DNA of 64,000 nucleotides, taken from positions 12,572,960 through 12,636,959 of the forward strand of contig OY848918.1 of NCBI GenBank assembly GCA_963693285.1, given 5' to 3'. Below the pieces are notes generated by a model. That model made no database searches. It saw only the letters and a list, made by a program, of their open reading frames with translations, and had not been told where the DNA came from. Origin of the DNA: Xestospongia muta (taxonomy: Eukaryota > Porifera > Demospongiae > Haplosclerida > Petrosiidae). Position numbers and translations under genes: made by a program. Shown here in pieces: positions 50,031 to 61,529 of the stretch; the stretch's first letter is position 1, and each line of letters starts with the position of its first letter.

Positions 50031-51000
50031 ATTTGGCATTGTTTCTGACAAATTTGGGATAGTTGCAGGAAAAAACATTTTTCTTCCAAAAAGTGTATAA
50101 AAATCAATTTTTTGTAGAAAATCAGTTTTCAGTGAAACTTCCTGATAATGCATGGAAACTACACATCAAACACAAATTTAATCATCAGTAGGTTTTGTAC
50201 AATATTTCTGACAAATTGGAGGTAATTACAGGAAAAATCACATTTCTTAATTAAATATCTGGTAGGTTTTGATAATATTTGCAACACAATTCAAAACATA
50301 TTGATACAAAGAAATTATGTTTAGTCTTAAAACAATAATGAGACTAATAGTCATAAGATCACAAGTAATGTTTCTTCCAAAAGGAGTTTAAAATCAATTT
50401 TAATACAATATCCAGTAGGTTTTTGGGATATTTTCAACAATTTTAGGATAGTTACAGGAAAGAAATGGTTTTCTTAAATATAGATATACATGGTGATTGT
50501 TAACAAGATAATAGTAGCTGTAATATCACATATGTCACTGCTGAAGTAAGTGTTGTCATGTTGATGCTTTTTGTATGTATTATATGGTTTCATGGCTTTA
50601 GGGTTTTTACTTGCCTGATCAATTTTAAAAGTTGCAGTAAACTAAAAATTAAATATTAATTCAATATTTAATTGGCTTTGGGGTTGTTTCAAACAAATTT
50701 AAGGTAGTTACAAATAAAAAATTGATTATTTTCCAAAAAGTGTATAAATTTTGGTACTGGAATAAAAATTGCTTTCTTCCAAAAAGTGTATAAAATTGAT
50801 ATTGTGTCTAAATTCTTCACTTTTTGGTAGAAAGTTGATTTTTAGTAAAACCTGTTGATAATGAATGGAAATAAAACAATCGTTATTAATTAAATATCTG
50901 GTAGGGTTTTGACAAAGATTATAACAAAATTCAAAACATAATAATATAAAGAAATTACTTCAGTCTTAAACAATAATGAGATTAGTGGTCATAAGATCAT
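50031..51000. repeat. S-family AT-rich repeat array
   Basis: Same words as 13330-14575 (GACAAATTTGGGATAGTT, CTTCACTTTTTGGTAGAAA, TTGATAATGAATGGAAAT). Its last part closely matches 39300-39650. No genes. Confidence 0.7.
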
Positions 51001-51737
51001 AAGTAATATTGCTATGAATATGTATAAAGTTGTTAATATAAATATATGCAAAATCCATTTAGAGTATATGTATAATCTAACTAACAATAAAGTAAGCACA
51101 AGATGGTAAGGTTTTGTTGCTTTTAGTACAGTGAATGTTGGTGTGCAAAATTATTATAATATATATTTTAAATTTATTTGCAGGGACTTATGGCCCTAAT
51201 CTAAGAAACTATTGTCAACATTAACAAAGAATTTCATTATAGGCATAGTAAACTTCACATGATCCCAGTTTTCGAATCTTGTAATTGTTGCATGCTGTGT
51301 CCTCTTCTAATATATTCACTGTTATATATAGTCTGAGTATAGAACACAATGATTGCTATAGTTATAATCTACTGTTACTAACATTTACAAGACATTAATA
51401 TTTCTACTATTCTACTAGCAGTGAGAGATTATATGATTGAGATAATACCATAAACCAAGGTCATGTTGGTAATTAAAATGAGAGTGATGTTTAACTATGA
51501 TTTGATGGCTGTCCATATAATAATAGTGAGGACCTAGCTAGATATTAATTAAAGATCTTAGCACTAAAGCATTTTAATTAAGCAGTAACATCACTCATTG
51601 TAGCCATTCAAAGTTTACATAAATTAAGAAATAAGAAAGTAAAAATATTCATCAAAAAGGAACTACCACATAATAAAACTAAAAATAAGAGCACAAAAAA
51701 TTTAAGTAGCAAAACTTCACACAACACTAGAATTAGT
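51001..51737. other. 3' flank of gene 5, no gene
   Basis: Shared flank sequence (TGCAGGGACTTATGGCCCTA, the TGCATGCTGTGTCCTCTTCT family and AGGACCTAGCTAGATATTAA), ending at gene 5's last exon. ATTAAA on minus near 51570 is a possible poly(A) signal. Confidence 0.55.
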
Positions 51738-54158
51738 TCAGTTTATGATGAAGGCTATCAGGGACAAGACAAATGAAGCAGACACTCCAACTACAAAAGA
51801 TCCTGCTCCACTTGGTGACAATGAGTCAGGACACTCCAGTGTTTTATTGGGTTCATTGTATGGACAATTGATGGAGGGAACTTTACCTTGTGTATAGTTA
51901 TATAATTGCTAGAGTATGATATGTTATGAATAAAAATAAATAAAGTTATAACATTCTATATTTCTGTATTTATAATGAATTGAGAACTATTGCTTAATCT
52001 GAGAAAGTATTTTCTCATATTAACAATATTGCTACAAACAAAGAGTTTTTATTAGTTATTATAGATATAGTAAAATTTGCATGCTAATAGTACATTAAAA
52101 TGTATATCACATTTACCCCATTGCCATATATATCTTCTGTGAAACTACAGTAAGAAACTTGGTCTGAGTTTAAAAGTGATGATTCTAAACCATTGATCTG
52201 ATCAGGAGTCCAGTCAAGTCTGTTGAAAGTCTCAGTTACTGTTTCATTATTGATCCCTCTTAGAGGCAAAGAAGCAAAGTATCCTTGTAGAGTTTGCCTA
52301 TATGTATAAAAATTTTATTATGCAATATTGTAGGCTATCTTACGGAACATCATTTATAACAAATGAAGTAAAGCTTCGAGGACCAGGACCACTAACACAA
52401 TATGAGATATTACTACGTGGATAGTAGATTGGAAATGAAAAACACATTTCTTCTCTAGTACTCTCTCCTCCCTATATATATACATAAGTATACAAAAGTG
52501 TTAAAAACATAACATAATGATAATTCATATAGACACATACCAAAGTCACTCCACTACGACTCTGACTATCATAGGTACAAGCAACTACTAGTATATCACC
52601 CTGTGAAAGAAGAACATAAAGTTTATCTAAACCTTATTAATACAAAGTAAACCTTATCAAGGGTGTATCTGTAGGGGGGAGGTGCCTGGAGTGTGCAAGC
52701 ACCTCCAAATGTTTTGATTAAATGTTCTTAAAATTAGTTAGATACAACATATTAAAGCCTGTAAAAGTAGCATAAGCTGTTTTGTGAGAACTACATTGAA
52801 GATTGGGATGATAATCAGCCCCACCCATTGATATATATTGATTTTTATAATTTATCAACTGTCCTTCTGTTGAAACTAAGTTTCAAAGACAAATCATTCC
52901 TGTGTACTTTAATTTTATTAAAGTATAGATTTGGTTGACTAAACCCTGAGAACTAAATCTAATTTTCTATCAATAAGTAATAATTATTTTTATAACCATG
53001 CTCCGGATCCTTGCACTTTGTTTGTCATTACAATGGACCAATTATGTAATTATAAATACAATGCATAATTAAATTATTACTGTAGTGATTTAGCAATCAT
53101 AAATTAATTAGCAAATTGATTCTGCAATAGACGTATTGCTGATGATCATTACTTTTTCTAGTATAACAATTGGCTATAAAGTGAGCCTTATCCTGGCTTT
53201 AGACAGAACACTGGTTTTAAAGTGGTCCTTGGCTTAATTATCCATAATCCTCTAGCCAAAATTTAATTACAAAACACCTTTGCAAGTTCTGTGCATTGAT
53301 TTCTAAATACATGTAGATCATAGTGTCTACTTACTGGTTTAACAATCACTTCATCAATGTGTATAGTTTGCTGGAAATTAAAGTCATACTGAAGATTTTT
53401 ATCAATTGGTTTTAACTCTTTAATTTGTTCTCCATCACGACATTGTTCAGTACGTCTTAAATGTAGAAGTTCAACTTTTGTACCTAAAAACATCAAAGTC
53501 ACATTAGAGTTTATTTCTATAAAATTCAATACTTTTACGAACACTTCTTATTTATTCTTAATAGGGAAGCTAAGAAATATGATTATTTCACCACACTATA
53601 TGAAGACAGTGTACATTACATTTCATATTATGATACGTGAAACGGAATGTATTTCTTACTAATAATTAACTATAAGTTTTAGTTAATTATATGAGGGTTA
53701 TAGAATCTATGATCTGACAACTCTAAACACAACACAGCATTTTTGAGAACTTATAACTTATTGTGCAATTTCATAGTAATTAGTAATCAAAACATGTTTA
53801 TATAAAAATAAGAATGCAATCTATGTAACTATTTAAAGTATGTTATATATTATTTATACCTGAGTACATGATGAAGAACAATATCTATAAATGGTATAGT
53901 TATCAGTTTCTGAAGGTCTAATCATCAGTCAAGACACAAAATGTCCAATTTATGTTATTTTAACAACTAATTTCAAATTTACATGTGTGAATTACTATGG
54001 ATTCTACAATTTATGTGAATTACTTACTGTATAATTTGTTTGGATGTATAAGCAGAATACCAACACATTAGACATTGAGTAATGCATAGGAAGTGTATAT
54101 ATCATAGTAATCATGTAAGCCACAAATCAGTTGTTAAAATGACATATTAATTTTATAG

Positions 54159-54193
<35 letters not shown>

Positions 54194-57100
54194 TTAATAG
54201 TACTAGATCCTTTCTAAGCAACCTTTTATTATTCTAAAGATTACTGCTCACTGCTTTCTTAGCTTGCTTGTGCAAATGCCAAGTAATGTTTTCTTTTTGT
54301 GACATGACATCAGCCACATACCAACACGTATATTATATTATATTTAGTAATGTCACTACTAGTATTGTCAATATTTTATAGTAACAACAGATTGTGTGCA
54401 TCACACTAACTGTCTCACTTTCTCTGTAATGAAGTCAGTTCGAAGTCACATTACAGTTAATTTTTATAAAATACAATACTTTTATGAACACTTTTTATTC
54501 TTAATAGTGAAGCTAAGTAACATGATCATTTTACCATACTATATGAAGACAGTGTACATTACATTTCTTATTATGACATGTGAAATGGAATGTATTTCTT
54601 ATTATTGAGTAAGAATTTAGTTAATACTTGCCTAAAATATTAAAACTTACCCAGTAGATGAGTATGTAAGGTGTTGGCAAAGATACGTATACCTTCTGGA
54701 GGGAAGAGCTAGAAACAAGAATCAAATATAAACTATTTCCATTAACATATTATTAACATTAATAAATCACATGACTATTTAAAATATCTCGTATGTAATC
54801 AAAATTTCAGTTTATTAATACATTCAGTATCATAGATGCTAAACCAATATGTGAGGGTGTCATTATAGAATTTATGATATGACAACTCTAGATACAACAC
54901 AGCATTTTTGAGAAGATATAGTTTATTGAGCTACAATTAAATAGTCATTAGTTATCAAAGCATCTTTATATATAAAAATAAGAATGAATGCAATCCATGT
55001 GACTATTTTACCTGAGTACATGATGAAGAACAATATGCATAAACAGTATAGTTCTCAGCTTTTGGAGGTATAATCATCAGTGGAGACAAAAAATGCCCCA
55101 TTTGCAATATACCAGCATCATATTGACGTGGTGTATCAATGTAATAGAATGTCATGCCAGAATTATCAACAACACCTATGAGAATGAGAGAGAGAGAGAA
55201 ACAAAGAGAAACAGAGACTAGTTACTATTCTAACTTTTATATGGAGTATTTTATTATTGTTACAGTGTTACATGATTATACATGTGGTGGATAATTTATT
55301 ATTATTACATAATCATGTAAGATAATATTCATCAAATAATCATGTGATATATAACTTGGATATTAGATGTGAAATATAAATCATGTGAGTAGTGATGACA
55401 TAAGTCATATGAAACATGATATCATATTATAATCAAATAATATTACAGATACCTCTCACCTGACACTCTATTTGGGTTATCATAATGCATTTCAACGACA
55501 GCATAGCGATAATTATTACCTCCAATAGGGTAGGCAACATTACTTGGATAGACAAAATCCTAACATAATTATATAATTACAACAAAGTAGTAGAATATAT
55601 ATTAATTTCATTATATTCATATCAGCAGTATCTTAATTATGATAACTAATCTGATCACTATGAACACTTACCTCACCCCCTACAGCCCAAGCACCAATTA
55701 GTATCCCAGAAAGACAATTTGACAAACTCTCACTGACTGTATGACATGGACCATCTGGATCAGTAGTGTTGAGTTCATTACAGAGATAGACCAACATGTG
55801 ATGAACATGTGCTTCATTTCCTTCATCAACAAGTGGTGAGTACTATAACAATAACAATAAGAAAAATAACTTTATTGTAGTAGTATAGGTTTCCTAATTT
55901 ATCAATAGGAGTCCACTAAATGTGTATTTCAGTATTCTAGTCTGATTCCAAACCTGAACTATTAATATATTAGTAGTAGGGATCTGTTTAATATAATAAT
56001 ACTATAACAAACATACAGTTGTTGTGTTTATTATAATTTCTGATTTATGAAGTTTAATTTAGCAAATAAAACTATATTTAGTGTACAGGCAATTAAGGAT
56101 CATCATTAATTTAATTTGTTCAGTTTATTATATAACAAAATAAATACTAAATCAACAAACAAACAAATAACAACTAATATTACCCTGATGATGTATCTCT
56201 CTTTATCTTGAATAGTCTGGGGTAGCTCAAATCCAGCACACCAGTAAGTAGTATCTGAATTAGGAATAGTCACCTATACCAATAAAATGAAATAATGTTA
56301 ACTTAAAACTGTCTATTGTTATGCTAAACAGTTCTTTTGCATGCATGTCTGAGTATATATAGTCTCATTCTGAGGCTGCTATATCTCTTCACCTAGGTGT
56401 GTGACAGTCTGGAGATCATAAAAGAGGTCGGACAAAGACCTACAGCTGGACAGTTACCATAAACTGGTCTGGTCATGATTATGGCAGCAGACAATACATA
56501 CCTGGTTTACAGAAAGAGTAAAGGATTGAGTTCCTGGTGGATCACTAGGTGGATTTAGTAGACCTCCAAGTAAGTTAACACTTCTTGATCCTTTATAATC
56601 ATGAGCAATAAATGTTCCTTCAGCTCCATTAGGAGGATCTTCCTCTTTAAAGCTCCACACAATACGAGATGTACTAGTCTATAATAAACAATGGGAAAAG
56701 CTAACATGACAAGGGATACTATTACAACAGTATGACACAGCACATAACGAACATAACTAAATTATACAAAGACAAACAAAATATTGAATTTCAACCACAT
56801 AATGAATTACTGCTTGTCACATTTTGCTGACTGATAAAAGGAGAAGGAATAGAAACTTGCATACCTATCTGACAAGAAACGTTACTAGTTAGACTTGTAA
56901 ATGATATGTAAGTGATTTTGTTGATCAACATATTCTTTCAATGGCTCCTATAGTTTAATTATATGCAATTATTCATTGACACACTCCTTTAATCATGAGT
57001 CAAAAAAACACTGCGTGTAGCTTTATAAAGTGTTGTTGCAAGAATTTGCTGTGAATTGTTGCAAGATTTGCTATGAATATAATTAAAGTAATAATTTTAC

Positions 57101-57729
57101 CACAGGACATGAATATTATTAGAAAATAAAAAAGGATGCCTGTGCACCACTGGCATCCCCTAGATACACCAGTGACTTTAGCTACACTCACTTTATCAAT
57201 ATTTAGATCTTCGTTGTTTGGATCACATGAAGTGTAGTTTCTGGTAAATTCTAGTGTAGTGTGGCCATTACTCTCTTCAGAATTAGTCAGTATCCAGTCT
57301 TGACTTTCATCAATTGAAGGAGTTGAACGTTGGACAGCAAAACGATCCTATAACATAAGACAATTATGATAATTACTTGATACATTAATAAATATCACTA
57401 GTACTTTAATTTACTACAAAATCCATTTACTCTATGTACATAATCTAACTTACATTAAAGTAAGCACGACCATCTTGTACCCATCCAATTACAACATCAG
57501 ATCCAGGCATTTGTCCATTAGGAGAAAGACCAAAACCAACCCAACCTGTAGTCCGGACTCTAACTGCAAAAGAAATGTTCTGCAGTTGTGGATTGTAGGT
57601 CCAATAGAGAGTATATCTCTCATGGAGAGTCAAGTTAAACTGATACTTATCAGACAAGTCATGGTCAGACATACAAGATGGAACAATAAAAAGAAGCACA
57701 GTCAAATAAAACGACCAGTTTATAGCCAT
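51738..57729 (-). CDS. MOXD1-like: DOMON and copper type II monooxygenase (DBH-like/MOXD1 family), gene 5, intact
   Basis: Thirteen exons: 57729-57454, 57347-57192, 56678-56502, 56273-56184, 55842-55672, 55559-55460, 55175-55012, 54708-54651, 53483-53335, 52600-52541, 52471-52344, 52297-52117, 51908-51738; 626 aa. Subtype B signal peptide; ligands H247/H248, H315, H393/H395 and M476 all present. Differences: QMHYDNP reads EMHYDNP next to the copper histidine, exon 6 has GGNNYRYAVV, exon 7 has YAYCSSSC where gene 1 has YGFCSPSC, and exon 12 has FTEDIYGNG. Exon 13 has a single stalk unit. Intron 8 contains a decayed extra exon 7 and a MITE. The 19-bp hairpin lies 62-101 bp upstream of the ATG, with minus-strand GATAAAG at 57771-57777 in place of a TATA box. 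Confidence 0.92.
53850..53946 (-). pseudogene. Decayed extra exon 7 in intron 8 of gene 5
   Basis: ACCTGAGTACATGATGAAGA followed by a diverged copy of the exon 7 end (CTTCAGA.. in place of the PPKAE codons, GACTGAT for SPLM). It lies downstream, in transcript sense, of the real exons 7 and 8 and is cut by the MITE. It resembles the exon 7 of the plus-strand fragments (TTGACTGATGATTA) more than the working exon. Confidence 0.7.
53947..54158. mobile_element. MITE (family M) in intron 8 of gene 5
   Basis: Closely matches 25055-25277 (TTTTAACAACTAATTT at the left, ACAAATCAGTTGTTAAAATG at the right, TGAATTACTATGGA inside). It is followed by a (TA)n run at about 54163-54192. Confidence 0.7.
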
Positions 57730-57790
57730 GTCTCAAGCTTTTAACTGTACGATAATGCGACGGGACGCTCCTTTATCAATGCAATAGAGC

Positions 57791-57830
57791 GATAGTATAG
57801 ACTACGTAAAGTTACGTAGTCTATACTATC
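57791..57830. repeat. Perfect 19-bp hairpin upstream of gene 5
   Basis: Arms 57791-57809 and 57812-57830 are the same as in gene 3; the loop is AG instead of GG, so the arms have stayed complementary. Confidence 0.9.
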
Positions 57831-58007
57831 TATGGTCAAATACGCAAATATTTCGCATTTAAAAAATAATTTTGTTACAATTTTACAATACATGATGTTA
57901 CAGATTTGTAAAAGTACAAGTGAATAAATCATTCTTAATGCATCCACAAAAAGCCAGTACTATAAGAACCTATTCATAAAGCATGCCTACACTGGTATAG
58001 ATTATGT

Positions 58008-58757
58008 TCATGCTAGATGCCAGCTAATGTACAACTCCTTAAACTGGTCAAAGCCAGCTAATACACCAGCACCAGCTACACCACAAAGAATATTAGCACC
58101 AGCTCCTTTCATAAAGGACATAGCACCTTCATGTTTCAAAATCTGAACTGCACAATCGAAAGAGCATTTGTATTTAACGACTTCTCCTGATATCATCATC
58201 ATACGTCGTCGAATGGTATCAATAGGATAGGAAACAAGACCGGCACTAATAGTTACAACATAAACTAACATAAAGGACAGAATGACACCAGCATCTTCTC
58301 TTAATACAATTGGTTTAAGTGTATCATAGAAACCAAAAACATCTGCGATGTACAATGATACCAATACACGAGATGACAAAGCCTCGATATAATCCAACAA
58401 AACCATCAGATTTAAGGGGCTTACGATTAACATCAATTAAACCATTAAATTGACGAGGAGTACCACCTTTTCCGGCAGCTTTGGTGTCGTTAGCTAGACG
58501 AGTATGAGCATAGTCGAGGGAATAGACAAAACAAAGAGAAAGAACTTTGGAAGCTCCACCTGATGCAACAATCTTTGCAAACTTCACTTGATATGCGTCG
58601 GTTTTCTTCATATTAAAAAAAGCTTTGATTTGGTTTTAGTTATCTCTCCAGAATGGTAGAATACCTTCAGTACGAAAGACACGAACAGTACAGTCTATTA
58701 CACCTTTATAGGCCTCTGTCAGACGTCCACTTTTTAACATTTGGTTTTTCAAGTATT
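58008..58757 (-). pseudogene. ADP/ATP carrier (ANT) relic, best preserved copy
   Basis: Two overlapping open pieces (58611-58324 and 58436-58008) together cover [66 protein letters not shown] (the diagnostic signature, intact here), [20 protein letters not shown] and FDQFKELYIS. A frameshift near 58340 (HRRCFWFL against ADVFGFYD) and the lost N-terminal third make it non-functional. The fragment before 58620 ([20 protein letters not shown]) is in another frame. Intronless. Confidence 0.87.
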
Positions 58758-59741
58758 CAGTCCATTACGAAAGCCTAAACGATCTTACAGGACATGTATA
58801 ACGTTTAGTATAGCAACAAAAAACGTTCTAACACAACAGAGACGCAAACCTCCATGAAGTATCATAAGGCAATTATTAATTTAGTATAACGGGCACGCCT
58901 ACAACAATTAACTTTGCATATAAAGGGTTAAAGAAACATGTTTGCATTTAATAATCAATATGAAAGTTTTTATCATTATAGTTAATCTGTAGTATGTATG
59001 TAATTTACAATCATATTATACAGTAAGACATTGAAAATATTAATCTGTTGCTGCTCAGCTGTATGTACGTCCTCTTCTAACATATTCCACAATATATTGA
59101 CTAAGTATAAATAGAACACAATGATTGCTATAGCTATAGCTATAACTTACTGTTACTAGCATTTGCAAAACATTACAGTTTTTTCTATTCTATCAGAAAG
59201 AAGAGATTGCATGATTGAGAAAATACCATAAATAGTATTGTTTTCACTAGTCATGGTCAAATTAAAGTCATGCATATGTAATATTACATCAGTAACAGTT
59301 GGATAAATTTCTAATGAAAGTGATGTCTAGTTCTGAGGTGATGGCCATCCATATATAATATAGTACAGACCTAGCTAAATATTTGTTTAAACAGCATCAA
59401 AATGAACTTTGCTTCTCTAATGAATGATCTAAGATAGCAATATTATATTAACGGCAAGTAACTAAATATGGAGGCCTACACAACTGAATTAAATTAAGAT
59501 ACATATTGGCAGAAGATAACAGCTTAGAAACAAACAAACCAACAACAAGAATTTAGTGAATTGTGATAAATACTGTTGTCAGGGACAACAAAGATATAGC
59601 AAACAGGACATTTTGTTGTTTTTTAGGTTCTTTGTATAGGGAATTGATGAAAGAAATGCGGAGGCCCAGTAGGTCACGTTTTGGGTCTATATGAGGATCA
59701 CCCTGTAGCAATAGACCACAAGGATGATTGTGCAATAGAAC
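58758..59741. other. Spacer matching 29111-30109
   Basis: Same spacer as in the duplicated segment, more diverged. The minus-strand frame at 59553-59753 (MSVCVLLHNHPCGLLLQGDP...) is frameshifted relative to its relative at 29806-30108. No gene. Confidence 0.5.
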
Positions 59742-59777
59742 ACATACTGACATACATTATAGTGTATGTCAGTATGT
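59742..59777. repeat. 14-bp inverted repeat with 8-nt spacer
   Basis: ACATACTGACATAC (59742-59755) and GTATGTCAGTATGT (59764-59777) are exact complements. The second arm replaces the left half of a family M MITE, whose right half follows to about 59880. Confidence 0.85.
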
Positions 59778-60096
59778 ATAAATAATATAGTGAGTATTTC
59801 ACAAGAATTCTATATTCCATAGTAATCCATCCATGTAATGTACAAATTAGTAGACATTAATTTTTAATTCACAGTGTAGATATAGGACAATTGTGCATAA
59901 AACCACATCACTACAGAATATAACAAACAATAATTAAGTTATATGTTGGAATTGAATGTTTTGTTGTTGTACATAATTATACAATTTAGTAATGTGTCCT
60001 GTACTGTACTGTTGTAATAGTATCCTTTCTCATGTTAGCTTTTCCCATACCGCATCTAGAATAATTTAACAAACTATTTCCCAATGTTTATTATAA

Positions 60097-61440
60097 ACTG
60101 ATACATTTCATATTGTCTGGAGCTTTAAAGAAGATCCTCCTAATGGAGCTGAAGAGACATTTATTGCTCATGATTATAAAGGATCAAGAAGTGTTAACTT
60201 ATTTGGAGGTCTACTAAATCCACTGACGTATTTAGACCTGGGCAGTCACGTGTATTGCCCGGGTAAAACAATCTGCTCATTAAAAATTGCAATTTAGCTG
60301 AACTAACTGCACCCACTTCTAATGGCAATAATTATAATAATAAACACTAATAACTATTAATAATATCGATTAATTTATGAATAATTAATAATCCCTAGTA
60401 TGTTGTTAGCCCTAGATACGCCTATGATTAAATCCACCTAGTGATCCACCAGGAACTCAAAATCCTTTACTTTGTTGTAAACCAGGTATGTATTGTCTGT
60501 TGCCATGATCTTGACCAGACCATGGTTTATGACAGAGGGTTAGGAATGAAGTTAAGTTGGGAGGGTTGACCCTATATTAATTCCGTTATATTATTAAACA
60601 TCAAAAATGACCCAAAAAATTATTTCACCTGTCGTTAAAGGAAACAAACTCTTTAGCTATTTCTAATAAGTTTATGGTATCAGTATGGTCCTTATGTGTA
60701 CATATGTAACAGCATGACATGGTTTAGTCATTCTTGTGTTATAGTATTCCGTAGGAAATTTTTTACTCAGCGTAAGTGAAAATGATGTGGTGAGTGTTTG
60801 TTAATGTACACAAATTAACACCAGAATCACTTTAGTCAAAAGGGTTATTGTGTACATGCATAGTCTTGAATGCAAATCAGGGAGGCTTCAGCCCCCCTGC
60901 CCCCCTTTCCTACCCCTATGATTTATGATAACTCTCCAGCTACAGGTCTTAGCCCCACTCTCCTAGTCTCATCTCCAAACTGCCACTTCCCTATATGAAA
61001 GGGGTATAGCAACCTCAGGATGAGACTATGTTTATCATACAATTAATTACAAAATGGATTTTAATGTTCATTAACATAGGCTTATAGTTGAATAAAACCA
61101 GTCTCAGGTATGTATGCAAAGGACTCTTATTACACAAGACTAGTTTAGAATAATAGTAGAGTTTTAAGTTAACATTATTTTACTTTATTGGTATAGGTGA
61201 CTATCCCTAATTCAGATACTACTTACTGGTGTGTTGTTGGATTTGAGCTACCCTAGACTATTCAGGATAAAGAGGGATACATAATCAGGGTAATATTAGT
61301 TGTTATTTGTTTGTATGTTGATTTAGTATTCATTTTGTTGTATGATAAACTAAACAAATAAAAATTAATGTGACTACTATATTGATCCTTGATTACATGT
61401 ACACTAAATATAGTTTTATTTGCTAAATTAAATTTCATGT
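60097..61440 (+). pseudogene. Inverted monooxygenase fragment: exons 3 (split by an insertion) and 4
   Basis: Exon 3 homologue from 60097; its acceptor TTATAG has become TTATAA, three bases are lost at AAAGAAGATCC, and a 205-bp element splits it at 60224-60428. The remainder ends near 60487 before GTATGT. Exon 4 homologue about 61205-61292 has a 3-bp insertion in WCAGFE (GTGTTGTTGG) and TAG-containing changes (CCCTAGACT). At about 61440 it joins, in mid-intron, the minus-strand remnant of gene 6. Confidence 0.85.
60224..60428. mobile_element. 205-bp element inserted in a pseudo-exon, with 9-bp target duplication
   Basis: TAAATCCAC flanks it on both sides (60215-60223 and 60429-60437), and exon 3 reads continuously across when the element and one copy are removed. 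The ends TGACGTATTTAG and CTAGATACGCCTATGAT form an imperfect inverted repeat (GACGTATTTAG against GGCGTATCTAG). An 8-9 bp duplication suggests a hAT-like or similar MITE. Confidence 0.8.
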
Positions 61441-61529
61441 GAGATATAAATCATGTGAGTAGTGATGACATAAGTCATATGAGACATGATATTATATTAT
61501 AATCTAATAATAGTACAGATAACTCTCAC

